From positions 7,539,001-7,603,000 of the forward strand of contig NC_065535.1 in assembly GCF_932294415.1 (NCBI RefSeq): DNA of 64,000 nt, in the 5' to 3' direction. The stretch comes from Quercus robur (Eukaryota > Streptophyta > Magnoliopsida > Fagales > Fagaceae). The notes beneath the pieces were generated by a model that worked only from the letters and a program-made list of their open reading frames with translations, was not told the origin of the DNA and made no database searches. Below are positions 43,951-56,283 of this stretch, piece after piece. Numbering within the stretch: the stretch's first letter is position 1; every line of letters starts with the position of its first letter. The position numbers and the translations under genes are program-made.

Positions 43951-44308
43951 TTAAATTAATTATCAAAGAATAATACAAAGTATCAGTGAGTCAGTGACCT
44001 TCACTTTAATTGTGGCACTGAGGAGGGACACCAAACAATGCTAAAAAAAAAAAGCATATCCAAAGGTGTTGAACTGTTGAACCATTAGAGTTCATTACAA
44101 TCAAGGACAAATAACTAGACCTTTTCTAGTTGTCAGACATGACATAATGCCATCAACTATTGCCCGAACACAATAGCTTATTTGAAGTAAGAATTTGTTG
44201 CAACGGGGATGACCAAGACTATGATATCTATCAACTAATAGAATTAATACATTCAAACACTGTGGAGTGTTGTATATATTATAATTATATATTTCATACT
44301 AGTATAGA
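43819..44308. other. AT-rich stretch, no gene seen
   Basis: Contains a TA microsatellite at about 43918-43951 and a poly-A run near 44043. No coding feature. Confidence 0.5.
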
Positions 44309-44311
44309 TAA

Positions 44312-44625
44312 GAGCATCTCCAACAGATACTCCATCTCTACTTTTTCTCCAAAAAAACTCACTGTTCACGCTCCAACAGCTTCTCTAAATACAACTTTTC
44401 CAAATTTTGTTTTGGAGTTGCTACAGTGTTCTCTAAATCTAGAGAAAATACAAATTTAATTAGAACAACAAATCTAAAATCAAAACAAAAACAACAAATC
44501 AAGAAGATAGACAAAGGCCATGTCGGCTGTGTGTGTGAAGTGAGCTGAAGAGGAAAGAAAATAGAAGTAGAAATAGAAGTCAAAAGATCATGCTAGAGAG
44601 TGTTCTAGAATCAAGTAGAAATAGA

Positions 44626-44662
<37 letters not shown>

Positions 44663-45230
44663 AGCTTGAGAAAGAAAGAGTGAGAGAGAGCTCGAGATAG
44701 TGAGATTTGAAATGAACTAGAAAAAGAAAAAGAATGGTAGATAGAGATAAGTGGGATACGTGTATGGTGGAGGAAAAAAAAAATCATATGGATGTAATTA
44801 AGAAAGGAAAGATAACATTAAAAAAAAAAATGACAATTAAGAAATGCTACTATAATATTTTCCCAATAAATTTTAAGTAATAGATTGTTATTAGTTAATA
44901 TTGGTGAGTAAAAAAAATTTCAACGGTAGGTTCAAATGAGAACTAGTAATAACTTTCCACATAAGATTTTTATGTGATTTTTATGAAAGTATTGCAAAAA
45001 ATGTTGTGGATATATCACTTTTCATTGAAAAATATAATTGTTAAGAATGAATATAGAAAGAATAAATGATGATAAAAAAAAGAATAAATAATGAATTAAT
45101 GAAAAAATAATATTTAAATGAGATAGAGAATCTTGGAAAGTGTATTTGAAAAAGTGAATAGTTAAAATATAAAAATCACTGTTCATTTTTCAAACAGTAC
45201 AAAAATTTAAAGAATCTGCTGAAAATGCTC
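44312..45230. mobile_element. PIF/Harbinger-like (Tourist-type) non-autonomous element
   Basis: The left end GAGCATCTCCAACAGATAC and the reverse complement of the right end GAGCATTTTCAGCAGATTC are imperfect inverted repeats. A TAA duplication flanks them at 44309-44311 and 45231-45233, the 3-bp target typical of PIF/Harbinger. CACTGTTCA motifs lie near both ends in opposite sense. The interior is AT-rich with a poly-A run at about 44632-44659 and a GA-rich stretch. No transposase. Confidence 0.72.
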
Positions 45231-45233
45231 TAA

Positions 45234-45556
45234 GACATGGAATTTTTTTTTCCTTAAGTACACTAAACTGATGATTCTCATAAATTAAAATAAAATAAAA
45301 TAAACTGATCATTTCAATAAAAAGTACACTAAACTGACAAAAGTGTACAAAAGTCCAAACTGGGTAGTTAAATACGATAAGGTTAGGTTAATATTGATTT
45401 GGCTATTGCAACCTTAAGTCACCCTGATAGCTTAATGGTACCAAAATAAAAGCTAATCCACAAAATTATCTGTACAGCTAAAAATTTGTCTATAAAAGTT
45501 TACACATTTCGTTAGAAAGACATCCATGTATAGGACTCCAGCAACCTTAGCCTAAA
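45234..45556 (+). promoter_or_regulatory. Promoter region of the CYP82-type gene
   Basis: A TATA box, TATAAAAG, lies at 45491-45498, 66 bp before the ATG and preceded by TTGTC. The ATG context CCTAAAATGG has A at -3 and G at +4, good for plant initiation. The Harbinger-like element ends 326 bp upstream of the ATG, so any distal promoter was displaced or is shared with it. Confidence 0.65.
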
Positions 45557-47424
45557 ATGGATTTTCTTTCACCTTCCCTATATTCTGCCATAGCTGGACT
45601 TATTGCTATAATTCTTTTCTCCCACTATCTTCTAAAGAGGTCAAGAGTTGGGTTAGCCAAAACAGTACCTATTGCACCTGGTGCATGGCCTGTAATTGGT
45701 CACCTCCCTCTGTTAGGGGGAACCCAACCTCCTCACCTAACTTTGGGAGCCATGGCTGACAAGTACGGACCACTTTTTACTATCAAGCTTGGATTGCACC
45801 CAGCTTTGGTGGTGAGCAGTTGGGACATGGCCAAAGAGTGCTTCACCACCAACGACTTGGCTGTGTCATCGCGACCCAGTATAGTTGCGGCAAAACATAT
45901 GGGCTATAACTATGCCATGTTTAATTTTGCACCCCATGGTCCCTATTGGCGTGAATTGCGTAAAATAATCACGTTAGAGCTACTATCAACCCGTCGGCTT
46001 GACCAGCTTGCCTATATTCGAGTCTCTGAAGTCGAGATGTTCTTGAAAGGTCTATACAAACTATGGGCCAAGGAAAAGGATGGGTCAGGCCAAATTTTAG
46101 TGGAGTTGAAGCAATGGTTTGGGGACATGAGTCTCAACGTGATTCTTAGGATGATCGCTGGAAAGCGGTACTTTGGTGTTAATCATGATGTTGTTCATGA
46201 AAAAGAGGCACGATGCTGCCAAAAGGCGGTGCGAGATTTCTTTCATTTTCTGGGTTTGTTTGTGGTGTCGGATGCAATTCCTTATCTTAGGTGGTTGGAT
46301 TTGGGTGGACATGAAAAGGCCATGAAGAGAACTGCAAAAGAGATTGACAACATTCTTGGGGAATGGTTAGAGGAGCATAAGCGAAAGAGAGCCTCCGGTG
46401 AAACCAAAGAGCAAGATTTCATGGACGTAATGCTTTCAGTCACTGATGGAGCAGACCTAGGAGGTTATGATCCTGACACAGTCAACAAAGCCACATGTTT
46501 GGTATGCGTGCTTTCTCTCTTAAAAAGGAGTAAATAATAGGTTGATATGAGTTATGTTCTAAACAATATGTCTAAATACACAATAAATTTCACATGTTTG
46601 ATGTATGATAAAAGAGATATCATAGCAGTCATGAAAGTATTTTTGTACTAATCACAATCTATCACATTAGAAATGTGAAAACATTTATGACATTTGTCAT
46701 GCCTAAAGTATTGTTGTGTTTTTAAACCACTAAAACAATATGGATTGCTTTGTTTCACAGTATCATTTAGACATGAATAACAATTTTCATTTTGCAGAAT
46801 TTGATTGCAGGTGGAAATGACCCCATTATAGTAACCTTAACTTGGGCAACATCACTATTATTGAATAACCGCCATGTATTGAAAAAGGCCCAAGATGAGC
46901 TCGACGATCTAGTGGGCAAGGAAAGAATTGTAAACAAGTCGGACATAAATAAGTTGGTGTACCTCCAAGCCATAGTTAAAGAGACTTTACGTTTGTATCC
47001 CGGGTCACCACTATCAGGACCACGTGAATTCACCGAGGACTGCACTATAGGTGGTTACCATGTCCCAAAAGGCACTCGGCTAATCCCGAACCTTTGGAAA
47101 ATCCAAACTGACCATAACAAATGGTCAGAACCATTAAAGTTCAAGCCGGAAAGATTTCTCACCACCCACAAGGATGTTGATTTTAAGGGGCAAAACTTTG
47201 AGTTTATCCCATTTGGAAGTGGTAGAAGAATATGCCCTGGAGCATCTTTTGGAGTTCAAATGGTGCACTTAGCACTTGCTAGTTTTTTACACATGTATGA
47301 CATTTCTACTCCCTCGAATGTAAAAGTCGATATGACAGAGAGCTTTGGACTCACAAACTTGAAAGCCACCCCACTTGAAGTTCTCATCACACCACGCCTG
47401 CATCTCACGAGCTTTATGGGTTAG
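45557..47424 (+). CDS. CYP82-type cytochrome P450 monooxygenase, intact, two exons
   Basis: Exon 1 (45557-46501) and exon 2 (46798-47424) give 523 residues, normal for CYP82. The N-terminal anchor (residues 8-26) suggests the endoplasmic reticulum membrane. The proline-rich hinge [14 protein letters not shown] follows at 38-51. The C-helix WRELR is at 131-135, the K-helix ETLR at 377-380, PERF at 432-435, and the heme loop [11 protein letters not shown] puts the heme-ligand cysteine at 461. CYP82 enzymes are class II monooxygenases that use NADPH and a P450 reductase partner. Known members hydroxylate coumarins, flavones, alkaloids and homoterpene precursors, so defence or specialised metabolism is likely but the substrate is unknown. 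The I-helix reads [13 protein letters not shown]: proline 324 replaces the conserved oxygen-activating threonine that both neighbouring copies keep. A pseudogene and a fragment of close relatives lie upstream. Confidence 0.9.
46502..46797 (+). other. Intron of the CYP82-type gene
   Basis: The donor TTG|GTATGC and acceptor TTTTGCAG|AAT bound a 296-nt AT-rich phase-0 intron between TCL and NLIAGG. It is the single conserved intron position of CYP82 genes and is matched in the pseudogene (donor 32290). Confidence 0.9.
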
Positions 47425-48690
47425 TCCGTCTAAATAGAAGTATAGAACTCAAGTGTACTTCTAAGTGTTGTTGAATTTTTCTTATGGATTTTGTTGATGT
47501 AAAATGGAAATTTCAGTGCCTATATAACACTTTTGTCAAATATCATGACATGCACTTAATATCATACTTCCGGTGCTCCAATTGGTGTATTGATCCTAAT
47601 GTTTTGGTACATGCTAAAAGTCAATATAAGAAAACCTTTGAACTAATCAACAAGACTAAACAAATAATAATAATATTTGTGATTTATATACGTATTATGA
47701 TGATGAATATTATTACGGGTTCCATATATGAGAAACTTAAGCTATTCATACATGACGTTCATATCACTCTTTTGACAATCACATTTACTATGTCACCTAA
47801 TCTCGATTGGGAAGAATGACATGCTCGCTTGAAAATTAAATTAAATTATGTCTATAATATAATCTGCATTCTATATGCATATTGTGGCAGAGGCACTCAT
47901 GGCCCCACTAAATTTCAACAGTTTGTAAATGTTGAAATAAGTATTTTCTTAAAATAAAAAATAAAAAATTTGAATGCACTCCTTCACATTGATCAAAATT
48001 TAATAACCTGATTCAAAATATAAACATAAACACAATTGTGCAATTCCAAATTGAATTACAACAGCCAATCAACTACTCTTTTAACACAATGGAAAAAAAA
48101 AATGTACAAACCAACATAACTCAACTACTTTGTCTAATGCCCTTCTCATTTTTAATTTGAAACATGAATCACCACATGTTTATGATGTAACTTCACAATG
48201 AAAGATAGTTTTGTATACTTGCAATTAACAAAAAGTTTGTTCATTATCCCCTAGTTTCTGAAAAAAGTTAGCTGCATCATTGTTGGGCTCTTTAGGAGTA
48301 CCATCATCACTCGAATCTCTTGCTACACAACTGGCTGCTTTGAAAGCTGCATGATAATCTTCTACCATCTCACTCAAGCCATTCCCGTTTAAAGTAGAAA
48401 TATAAATAAAAGAAACTTGGTCAAGCCTACCAACAAAAACAAATAACTATGCACATGCTTAAACTCACCTCCATTCCCCAACAATAACGATAACCATTTT
48501 ACATAGTTCACACCAAGTTACAAATATAATGGAAACTTGCAGCTTAAAATTAACTGAAAAACCCCTCCCCCAAAAAAAGGCTAAAATGTTCTAACACAAA
48601 TGCCAAAGAATTTGAGTACCTTTAATCTCAGCTTCAGTATATGATGTTGTTCTGGACCTATTCCGAAGAAAGATGAGTAAAAAAAAAAAA
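47425..48690. other. 3' flank of the CYP82-type gene, no further gene seen
   Basis: AT-rich. AATAATAATAATATT near 47666 may serve as a 3'-end signal, though no canonical AATAAA lies close to the stop. Nothing else was recognised. Confidence 0.5.
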
Positions 48691-49115
48691 ATAGGGTATG
48701 TTTCATAACTTTTTTTCCCCTTATTTTCTGTTTCCAAAAACAATTTTCTATTTTTGAGACTAAAAACCTTGTTTGGCAACCCAAAATAGATAGAAACAAA
48801 AACTGTTCTCAAAACTCAATTTGTGAAGGAAACTAAAAACATGCAAAAGGCTATTTTCAATTTCTAATTTTCAAAAGTCAATGAAAACACGCATTTAATT
48901 TAATGAATTTGTTTTATTTAATGAGTTAGCATTAGAGTTCAAATCCTAGTAGCAATATATTTTAGTATTTTTTTTTCTTCAAAAAACTATATTTTTAATT
49001 TCAACAAATCAAACATGTTTTTGTTTTCAAAAATATAATAAATTTTTTTTTCTTTATATTCTCAAAAACAAGTTTTTAAAAATAGAAAACAAAAACTGTT
49101 ATCAAACATAACCTT
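48691..49115. mobile_element. MITE-like inverted-repeat element
   Basis: The left end AGGGTATGTTTCATAAC and the reverse complement of the right end AAGGTTATGTTTGATAACAG are similar. Behind them TTTTCTGTTTCC and TTTTGTTTTCTATTTT stretches are also arranged as an inverted repeat. The interior is AT-rich, with no ORF. Confidence 0.5.
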
Positions 49116-49245
49116 AATTTTTTGTAACTACTGATGTCTCAACCAATTGCAAGAATGCATGTCCAACATATTAACTTCCCTTGATATGGATCAAACATTA
49201 TTCATACATGCATCAAACATGAGTATCAAGAAAAGTCATTTGAAC

Positions 49246-50350
49246 TGTAAAGTTGAATTTATTCAACTATATGTTGGTTTTATTCCGTGCCAAACTTGCT
49301 TGCAGCATTTAGAAACCATGTACTTAGGTGGGAATAATGTAAGGATTGTGTGTGAGAAAGTGTGAAGATTTGATCAAGAGTGTGCAACAAGATGGTGAAT
49401 TGCGACTAAGACTTGTGACTGATTCGCGAGTGGTGATTCGCCAAAATGAAGTACACGTGTGAAGCATGCAGGAAGTCGAAGAGTCAGGACAGCTAGGTCA
49501 CTACAGGACAAAAAGTACCATCTGGCCTAGTTTGGTAACTGGCGACTGGAACTCGCGACTCACCCCAGTTGCGAAGTGACTCACTAGTGCACCCTGTTTT
49601 GCTGAAAAATGACCTTTCACATTCCATCTCATACCTTACTATAAATACCCTTATACTCACTAAATGTAAACAGAAGAGAGAGAGCTTCTAGAGAGAATTT
49701 TGAGAGAGAAACCCTAGAGAAAAAAAGATTGATTCATCCATAATCTTATAAACTTGATTCTCCAAATTCCTCTACTCTCACCCTCTCTATTGTCATACCT
49801 ATGGGAGGATTATAAACCAAATCCTTACCTCACAAAATTTAGAATAGTGAGAAGGTTCTTGGTGTTTGGGAAGTAGATCAAGAGAGAACCAATCCATTTT
49901 GGTTGATGCAATGGGCTAATTGTGGGATCTAGAAAGCTAGAGAAGACATGGTTTGGCATAACCTTGTTGGAGCAAGAAGCTTGGAGGGCTTAGGTGCATT
50001 GGGTAGATTAGGCTCGAAGGGTTTACTACTATTCATTTATCCAAACTGATTTTCTAGTGGATCATTTACCGCTTGGAGGGCGGCGGAGAGGTTTTTCGCC
50101 AAGTTCTTCGGTTTCCTCTTCGATAACATGTGCCGGTGTTATCTTGTGTTTGCATCTCTCTTTTCCTTACTCTTAGCTTTTAATTTCTACTAGTTGTGAT
50201 AAATTAATGGCTTAGAGTAGTTTGCTAATTTGGGTATTGCTTATATTTCATATTCCGCACATATATTGTATGAATATAAGCTTGTATTGGAAAATTTGTA
50301 TTTGGGGGTATAAACATTCACAAGTGTTTTATACACTTAGTGAGTTTTCA
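49246..50350 (+). repeat. 5' LTR of Element H
   Basis: Diverged but collinear with the LTRs of A and B, including the TATA segment (CTATAAATACCC near 49641), the GCGAC/GCGAG-rich block (49395-49580) and the GCTTGGAGGGCGGCGGAGAGG core near 50070. Confidence 0.88.
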
Positions 50351-50352
50351 AT

Positions 50353-50364
50353 TGGTATCAGAGC
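50353..50364 (+). promoter_or_regulatory. Primer binding site of Element H
   Basis: TGGTATCAGAGC, unchanged from A and B despite the age of the element. Confidence 0.92.
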
Positions 50365-50389
50365 GGATACACCATGTTAGATTTTTTGG

Positions 50390-52120
50390 AAGTCTCAATC
50401 CCTCAATGCACCTCCCTTCTTTGATTGGAGTAATTACACATTTTAGAAAGTGCGTATGCATGCATTTTTGTGCTCCATTGAAGAGAGTGTGTGGGATGCT
50501 GCAGAAATTGGTTGGACAAGGCCAGAGGCTACCAAATCCTTTTGGGATAAGGCAGCTCTCGCGGCGGCTAATGCTAATAGCAAAGCACTTATGCTATATT
50601 TTGTGATGTCTCACTGGATGAATTTCACAGGATTTCTCATGTGTCAATTGCCAAGGAGGCATGACAAAATTTGGAGACTACCTACGAAGGCATCAAGAAG
50701 GTGAAGGATACCAAGTTTCAAATGCTTACCACTCGGTTTGAAGAATTGAAGATGAACGAAGATGAATCATTCGACTCATTTTATGGAAAGTTGAATGAAG
50801 TGGTAATTGGGAAATTGAATTTAGGTGAGAAGACAAAAGACTCCAAAGTAGTAAGAAATATCCTTAGATCATTGTTGGAGAGCTTCCGAACCAAGTTGGT
50901 TGCCATTGAGGAGAGCAAGGATTTTGATGAGATAAAGGTCCAAGAACTTATTGGCTCTCTTCAAACATATGAGCTCACTCTACCATCTCATAGGAAGAGC
51001 AAATCCCTTGCTCTTAAGATGATCAATGAGAGAATTGAAGCTCAAGATTCCTCGGAAGAGGACGATGTTGAAAAAGAGGTGGCATTCCTTGCATAGAACT
51101 TTTGCAAGTTCTTGAAATTCAAAAAGGTTGGGAAGTCCTTTGAGAAAGGAAAATTCTCCAATTTCAAGAAATACAAGAAGGACTTCAAAAGGAAGGATTC
51201 CAAAGCCTCCTCTTCTTCTCAAGGAATCACTTGTTATGAGTGCAACGGGCATGGTTATTTGAAGAAAGAATGCCCTACCTATTTGAAGGGAAAGGGTAGA
51301 GCTCTTGCTACAACCCTTAGTAATTCGGATAGCTGAAACTCCGATTCTGAAGAAAGCTGTGATGGAGCTCCGCTTTCGTGGCCATTGCACCCTTAGATTT
51401 TTTGGAAGATTTAAGTACTCTAGAGGAAGAGCTTGGTGAGCATACTGAAGTGGAATCTATTGGTTTTGGAGATGAATCCAATGATGATGAAGAGGAGTGC
51501 GTTTATGAATGAACAAATAGATTGCAAGAATTATACAATGCACTTCTTGAAAAGAGTGGAGAATATGCAAGAGTGGCTAAGCCAGCCATTAGAAAGATGA
51601 AGAAAGCCGAAAACGACTATAAAAGCATCCTTGTGTGGTACAAAGAGACCAAGTGTGAAGTTGAAGGGTTAAATGATGAAGTAGCTCAAACTCTTAAGCG
51701 TCAAAGGAAACGAAGTTTGTCAAGGCTAAAGTAGCATCAACTCCTCTTGTTGGCAATGTAAAACCTGAAAAGAAGCCAAATGTGGTGAATCAAATGGTTT
51801 TGACGAAGTCTCTTAAGCCAATTGTGGCTGAGCCCAAGGCAAGAGGAAAGTCTCTTCCTAAGAGAAAGAGGTCCACAAATGCAACACTATTGCCATTATT
51901 GGGGAATCTTAGGGCAAACTAAACTAAATTGCTACAAGCTCCAAGCATTGAAGAATGCAGATCTTCAAAAGCCAAGAAGACAAGGAAAAGGCAATAGGAA
52001 ACCCAAGCAACCAAAAGGGCAAGAATGAGAACCTGTTATGAGTGATGTGATGAAGATGATTGACACCATCACCTCATGTTTGGCCAACTTTACCTTAAGA
52101 TTTGAGAATCATGCATAAGC
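50390..52120 (+). pseudogene. Gag-region remnants of Element H
   Basis: Homologous to 1186-3147 in A. UBN2-type sequence (DESFDSFYGKLNEVV near 50760), a CCHC knuckle CYECNGHGYLKKEC near 51232-51275, then coiled-coil sequence (LEKSGEYARVAKPAIRKMKK near 51545) and a second decayed knuckle region near 51870. Broken in several places. Confidence 0.82.
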
Positions 52121-52486
52121 ATTATAACATGTCCATGCATTAATTATTTCTATATAATGTGACAATGTTGTTTGCTTATTTATTTCACATTCTAGCATAT
52201 TTTTAAATTTTTGTTATTTAAAAGCTTTGGTTGTTTGTTGTGTTTGATCATTCTTTTCTTTTCTTTGTGTCAAAAATCGAAAAACACATAAAAAGTATAA
52301 AATCCAAAAAATTTAATTGATGGTGTTGTGCACTGTCACATGCATGTTTAGCCTTGTACCTCCGTACTAATGGCTTTATGCATTAATGAGCTTAGCTTGT
52401 TCTCTATGCACTTGTATCTTTGTGTGAATCATCTTGATATCTATGTGATTGGTGTAAATAGTTTTCAAACTTGTCATGAATGGTTA

Positions 52487-53457
52487 TGATAGGCCAAAAA
52501 CGAATTGACCCATTGTGATAAATTAATTGATTAATTAGCTAAGTTTATTAATTAATCAAATTAACATGCAAACGCGTGGTAGCACAAAAAAATCACCAAT
52601 AAACTAATTATGCAGTAGAAAATAAATAACATGGTGATTTGTTTACGAATGGGGAAAACCTAATGGCAAAAACTCCACCGGGTGATTTTCAGGTCACTAC
52701 TCCCGAAATTCCACTATTATCAAAACAAGTGGTTACAAATAAAGGAATCCCAGTACCTTATATCAACCTACAGTTGAACCCTTACCCTAATACTCAATTG
52801 GACTTGTTCTGTAGTGACAATTTCCCTTTTCGATGCACGGCTCCCAAGTACATGACTAACCAATTGCGCGGATCCCAGTACGCAACTTCAATCACCAACT
52901 AGAAAAGGTTGTTGTTTGCAAAGTTCTTCAGTTCATCCACATGATGAAGATCAAGAAGATGCTTGGTCACAAAACCCTAAGGAGCACATACACAGTAACT
53001 TCTTCAGAAGAGATGAACAAGGGCGAAACTCTGTCTCCGGTCACAATTTGCTTGAACAAACTATTCTCAAAGCTTGTGCAACTTATGAACACTTTGACGG
53101 CCCTTAAAATAATCCTTTTATATGTCTAAGGTTAGAAGAAAAGAAAGCCCAAACACATAAAACCGGATTAGAGTCAAAACAAAACTGGAATTCTGTTTTT
53201 CATAAAGCTCGACAGATAGCTGTCTATTAAGGTGCTGTCGAGCAGCTATCGAGCTTTAATGAACAGCACTTTTTTAGCTTGAATCTTGAACAGACTTGCA
53301 TGTTTTCAACACTTGATCTTGAAACACAGTTTCTTAAAGTATTAAACACATCCTAGATCTATCCAAATACAAGTAAAGTGTGTTTTGTCTAAGGATAAGC
53401 CAATTACTTAAAATAGTGACATATGTTCCTAACAAGTGAATCACATATGTCCTAATA
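52487..53457 (-). mobile_element. Solo LTR J, related to the LTR of Element C, inserted in H
   Basis: The insert starts TGATAGGCC and ends CCTAATA. It interrupts H sequence that is continuous in A (CATGAATGATTAGTGAATGG). The flanking 5 bp read GGTTA (52482-52486) and GATTA (53458-53462), a target duplication with one change. Stretches such as AATTGATTAATTAGCTAAG and GTAGAAAATAAATAACA near the left end match the LTR of C in the same orientation, but overall similarity is low, so it is a distant or old relative. Confidence 0.7.
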
Positions 53458-55224
53458 GATTAGTCAATAGTTTTGTTAATCTTGAGACATGCGTAGATTC
53501 CTACTCATTTTTTTTTCTTAAAAGCTCAACTAATATCAAATCTCGAAAAGAGATAATAAGCTGAAAAAGTCGTTGCACAAACTAGTATTTGACTAAAAAA
53601 AAAAAGGAAAACGACATGTATTTAAAATGAATGGTGCCAAAAGCCAAAGGTTTACTCATTAAATTGAAATATCCAAAATTTCAGGAATCGATCTCAAAAA
53701 AAGATGTAAAGATCAAAATGATCAAAAGAAAAGAAGCCAAATGAAAAGCTTTTAACTCAGTGTTATTAAGTTTATGTGGGAGATCATATATGTTCATTTT
53801 TACAATTGAGATAGGTCACTCTACTTAGTGCTAGTTGTGTATGACTTGGTTGAATCGATCATTGAAACTTCAGAATAGACTAAGGACTATCTCATATTTG
53901 ATACCCACCCACATCACACATGTCTATGTTCAATGAATTCCTTATTCATTTGTGTAATTGTATTTCATTAAATGTAATGTATATACTCCAGCATTTATTG
54001 ATCAAACCCAAAAAGTATTTTTGAGTATTTTAGTTGTTTTTGGAAAGTATTTTGATTTGAAAAAATTTCGAAAAAAATCCAAAAATGTGCAACTTTCCAT
54101 TTTGGTAACTCACTCGCGAGTTGTGAGTTTCAAGCTCAAGTCACAAGCTTAACCTGAGGGTTTCACAACTCATTGGCGAGTGAAAATTCTAGTTGCAAAA
54201 AAGACTTAGAAATTATTTTCAAAATCTGGGTTTAAGGATTTTTGGCGACTCATTTTGGCAACTTATTCGCGAGTCGTGAGCTCAACCCGAGGGTTTCGTG
54301 ACTCATTGGCGAGTAAAAGTCCTAGTCATGAAAAAGACTTAGAGAAATTTTTTGAAATCTGGGTTCAAGGGATTTTGGCAACTCACTTGGTGACTCATTC
54401 GCAAGTCAGTTGAGTCGCAAAAAAAGGGTATTTTGCAAAAATAGGGTTAAAAATCAGACAATTTTTCAAAACTTCCCAGTTTCCCTTACATCACATGCTT
54501 ATCTCTTTGTCTTTTCCACCTCGCCCTCTCTTAAAACCATCTTTTTCAATTCAAAAACCTCTATTTTTCTCTTCAATCTTCACTTCAAATCCAAGAAAAG
54601 GTATGGCTTTTCACTCCTTATTACTTTATTTAATGTTTAAAGTATTCTATTTCATGGATTTGTTGGTTTTGTTGAGATATTGAAATATTGTTGATGAACA
54701 TGGGTTTTTGTAGTTTTTGATGAAATTGATATATGGGTTTTTTTTGAGAATGATGGTATAATGCTTGTTTTTCATGTTTCTATTACATGCTCATGCATTA
54801 TACAATGTTTTGTGTTGTGGTGTGCATACCATTTTGTTGATAAAATGTCTATTTAAATGTTTTTGTGTGTATTTTTGGACTCTGTCGAGTACAAAATTTG
54901 GGGATAATCATGTTTCCCTATTTGGAACAACCAATGGTTATGTGTTTCACACTTTGCCCCTTGCATGATTTTATGCCTTGTATACGCACACTTTTTCATA
55001 TGACGCACACACACACAATCTTTGACATGTTGTGTGACTAGTGCTATGATTATGTCATGCTTTGATGTTTAGCATCTTCACATATCAATTTTTTAGAATT
55101 GCTTTTTAAATTTCAGTTTTTAGGATTTAATTCGTAGTTTTGTTTTTGGTACTAACCTATGTCTAACCAAGTTTGTTGTTGTTCATTGTGCTGTCTTTGT
55201 GGTTTTTGTTGCTATGTTTTGTAG
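53458..55224 (+). other. Element H leader before the envelope-like region
   Basis: Homologous to A at 3530-5305. A GCGAG-type block lies at about 54110-54420. A splice donor AAAAG|GTATGGC has its GT at 54601-54602, and the acceptor TTTTGTAG ends at 55224 directly against the ATG at 55225, giving an intron of about 624 nt. Confidence 0.6.
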
Positions 55225-56283
55225 ATGGCTCCACGAAAAACTATTGCTCAACGTGGTGACAAGAGAAAGTGCAATGATAAAAGTTTGTTTCGCTTTCCTC
55301 TACATTTTGAGAGATATGCCCTTCAATTTGAAACAGCTCCAATCATTCAGGAGAGACAAGTGCATTTTGTTGATCTTAAGGATTCCTTCATTCCTCGGTG
55401 TTTTGAAGGACGGGGCTGAGATAAACTTCTTGGCGAATTCCCCAGAATTTGTGAACCTTTGATCAAAGAGTTTTATGCTAATGCATCACTCAAAGAGGAA
55501 CACATAGAGTGTTAGGTTAAAGGTCATACATTCACTCTTGACATTGAGGACATTAATGCTATACTTGGACTTGAAGAACAAGATCATGAAGTGTTCACTC
55601 CGTTCAAGGATAGAATGCTCTCTCTAAAATCTGTGCAACTTTGCATTGGTGGCCATAGGGAAGGAAGAAGCCTCAACTCGACTTCCTTTCCCCCGGATTT
55701 GAGATGCTTAGCATATATCATGATGTTCAACTTGTATCCATTCAAGAAGTTGTCAACCATCAACAATGCTAGAGCCATATTCCTCATGGAGTTTCGTAAG
55801 AATACCTACATTGACATTAGTGCACACTTGTACAACATCATTGCAAAGTCCACAAAGATAACCTCAAGATCAAAGCTCGTTGTCCCAAATCTTATAATGA
55901 GGATTCTTCATGACAATGGTGTGGAGACTTCATAACACATAGGCCTAATGACTCCATCTCCTTCCATTAACTCTTAAACAATCCTAAGAAATAGGGTTTG
56001 ACTTCCTGGAGATGAACAAGTTGAAGAGACTGAAGAAGCACCTCCTGCTGACACAGAGAATGAAGTGGAAGGACAACAACCTCCTCCAAGATATGGCGGT
56101 GGTCAAGGTAGGAGAGAAGCATCATCATCGTCATCAATTCCTCTCGATACTTTTCAGCTTATACTCGAGAGGATTGATGGTCTTCGTGATGCAGCAGATG
56201 AGCATTCCAACAAACTTGTAGCTATATAGGACCAAATCAACTTGTTGGCAGCCAAGTTTGACAACTTTACTCACCAGCCTTAG
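55225..56283 (+). pseudogene. Envelope-like region of Element H
   Basis: Homologous to 5306-6451 in A: a basic N-terminus (MAPRKTIAQRGDKRK), FIPRCFEGRG, LYPFKKLSTINNARAIFLM near 55735, IDISAHLYNII, and a C-terminal stretch near 56150-56280. Broken. The G-rich runs GAAGGGGAGC and TAAGGGGGAGT follow at 56330-56360. Confidence 0.72.
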
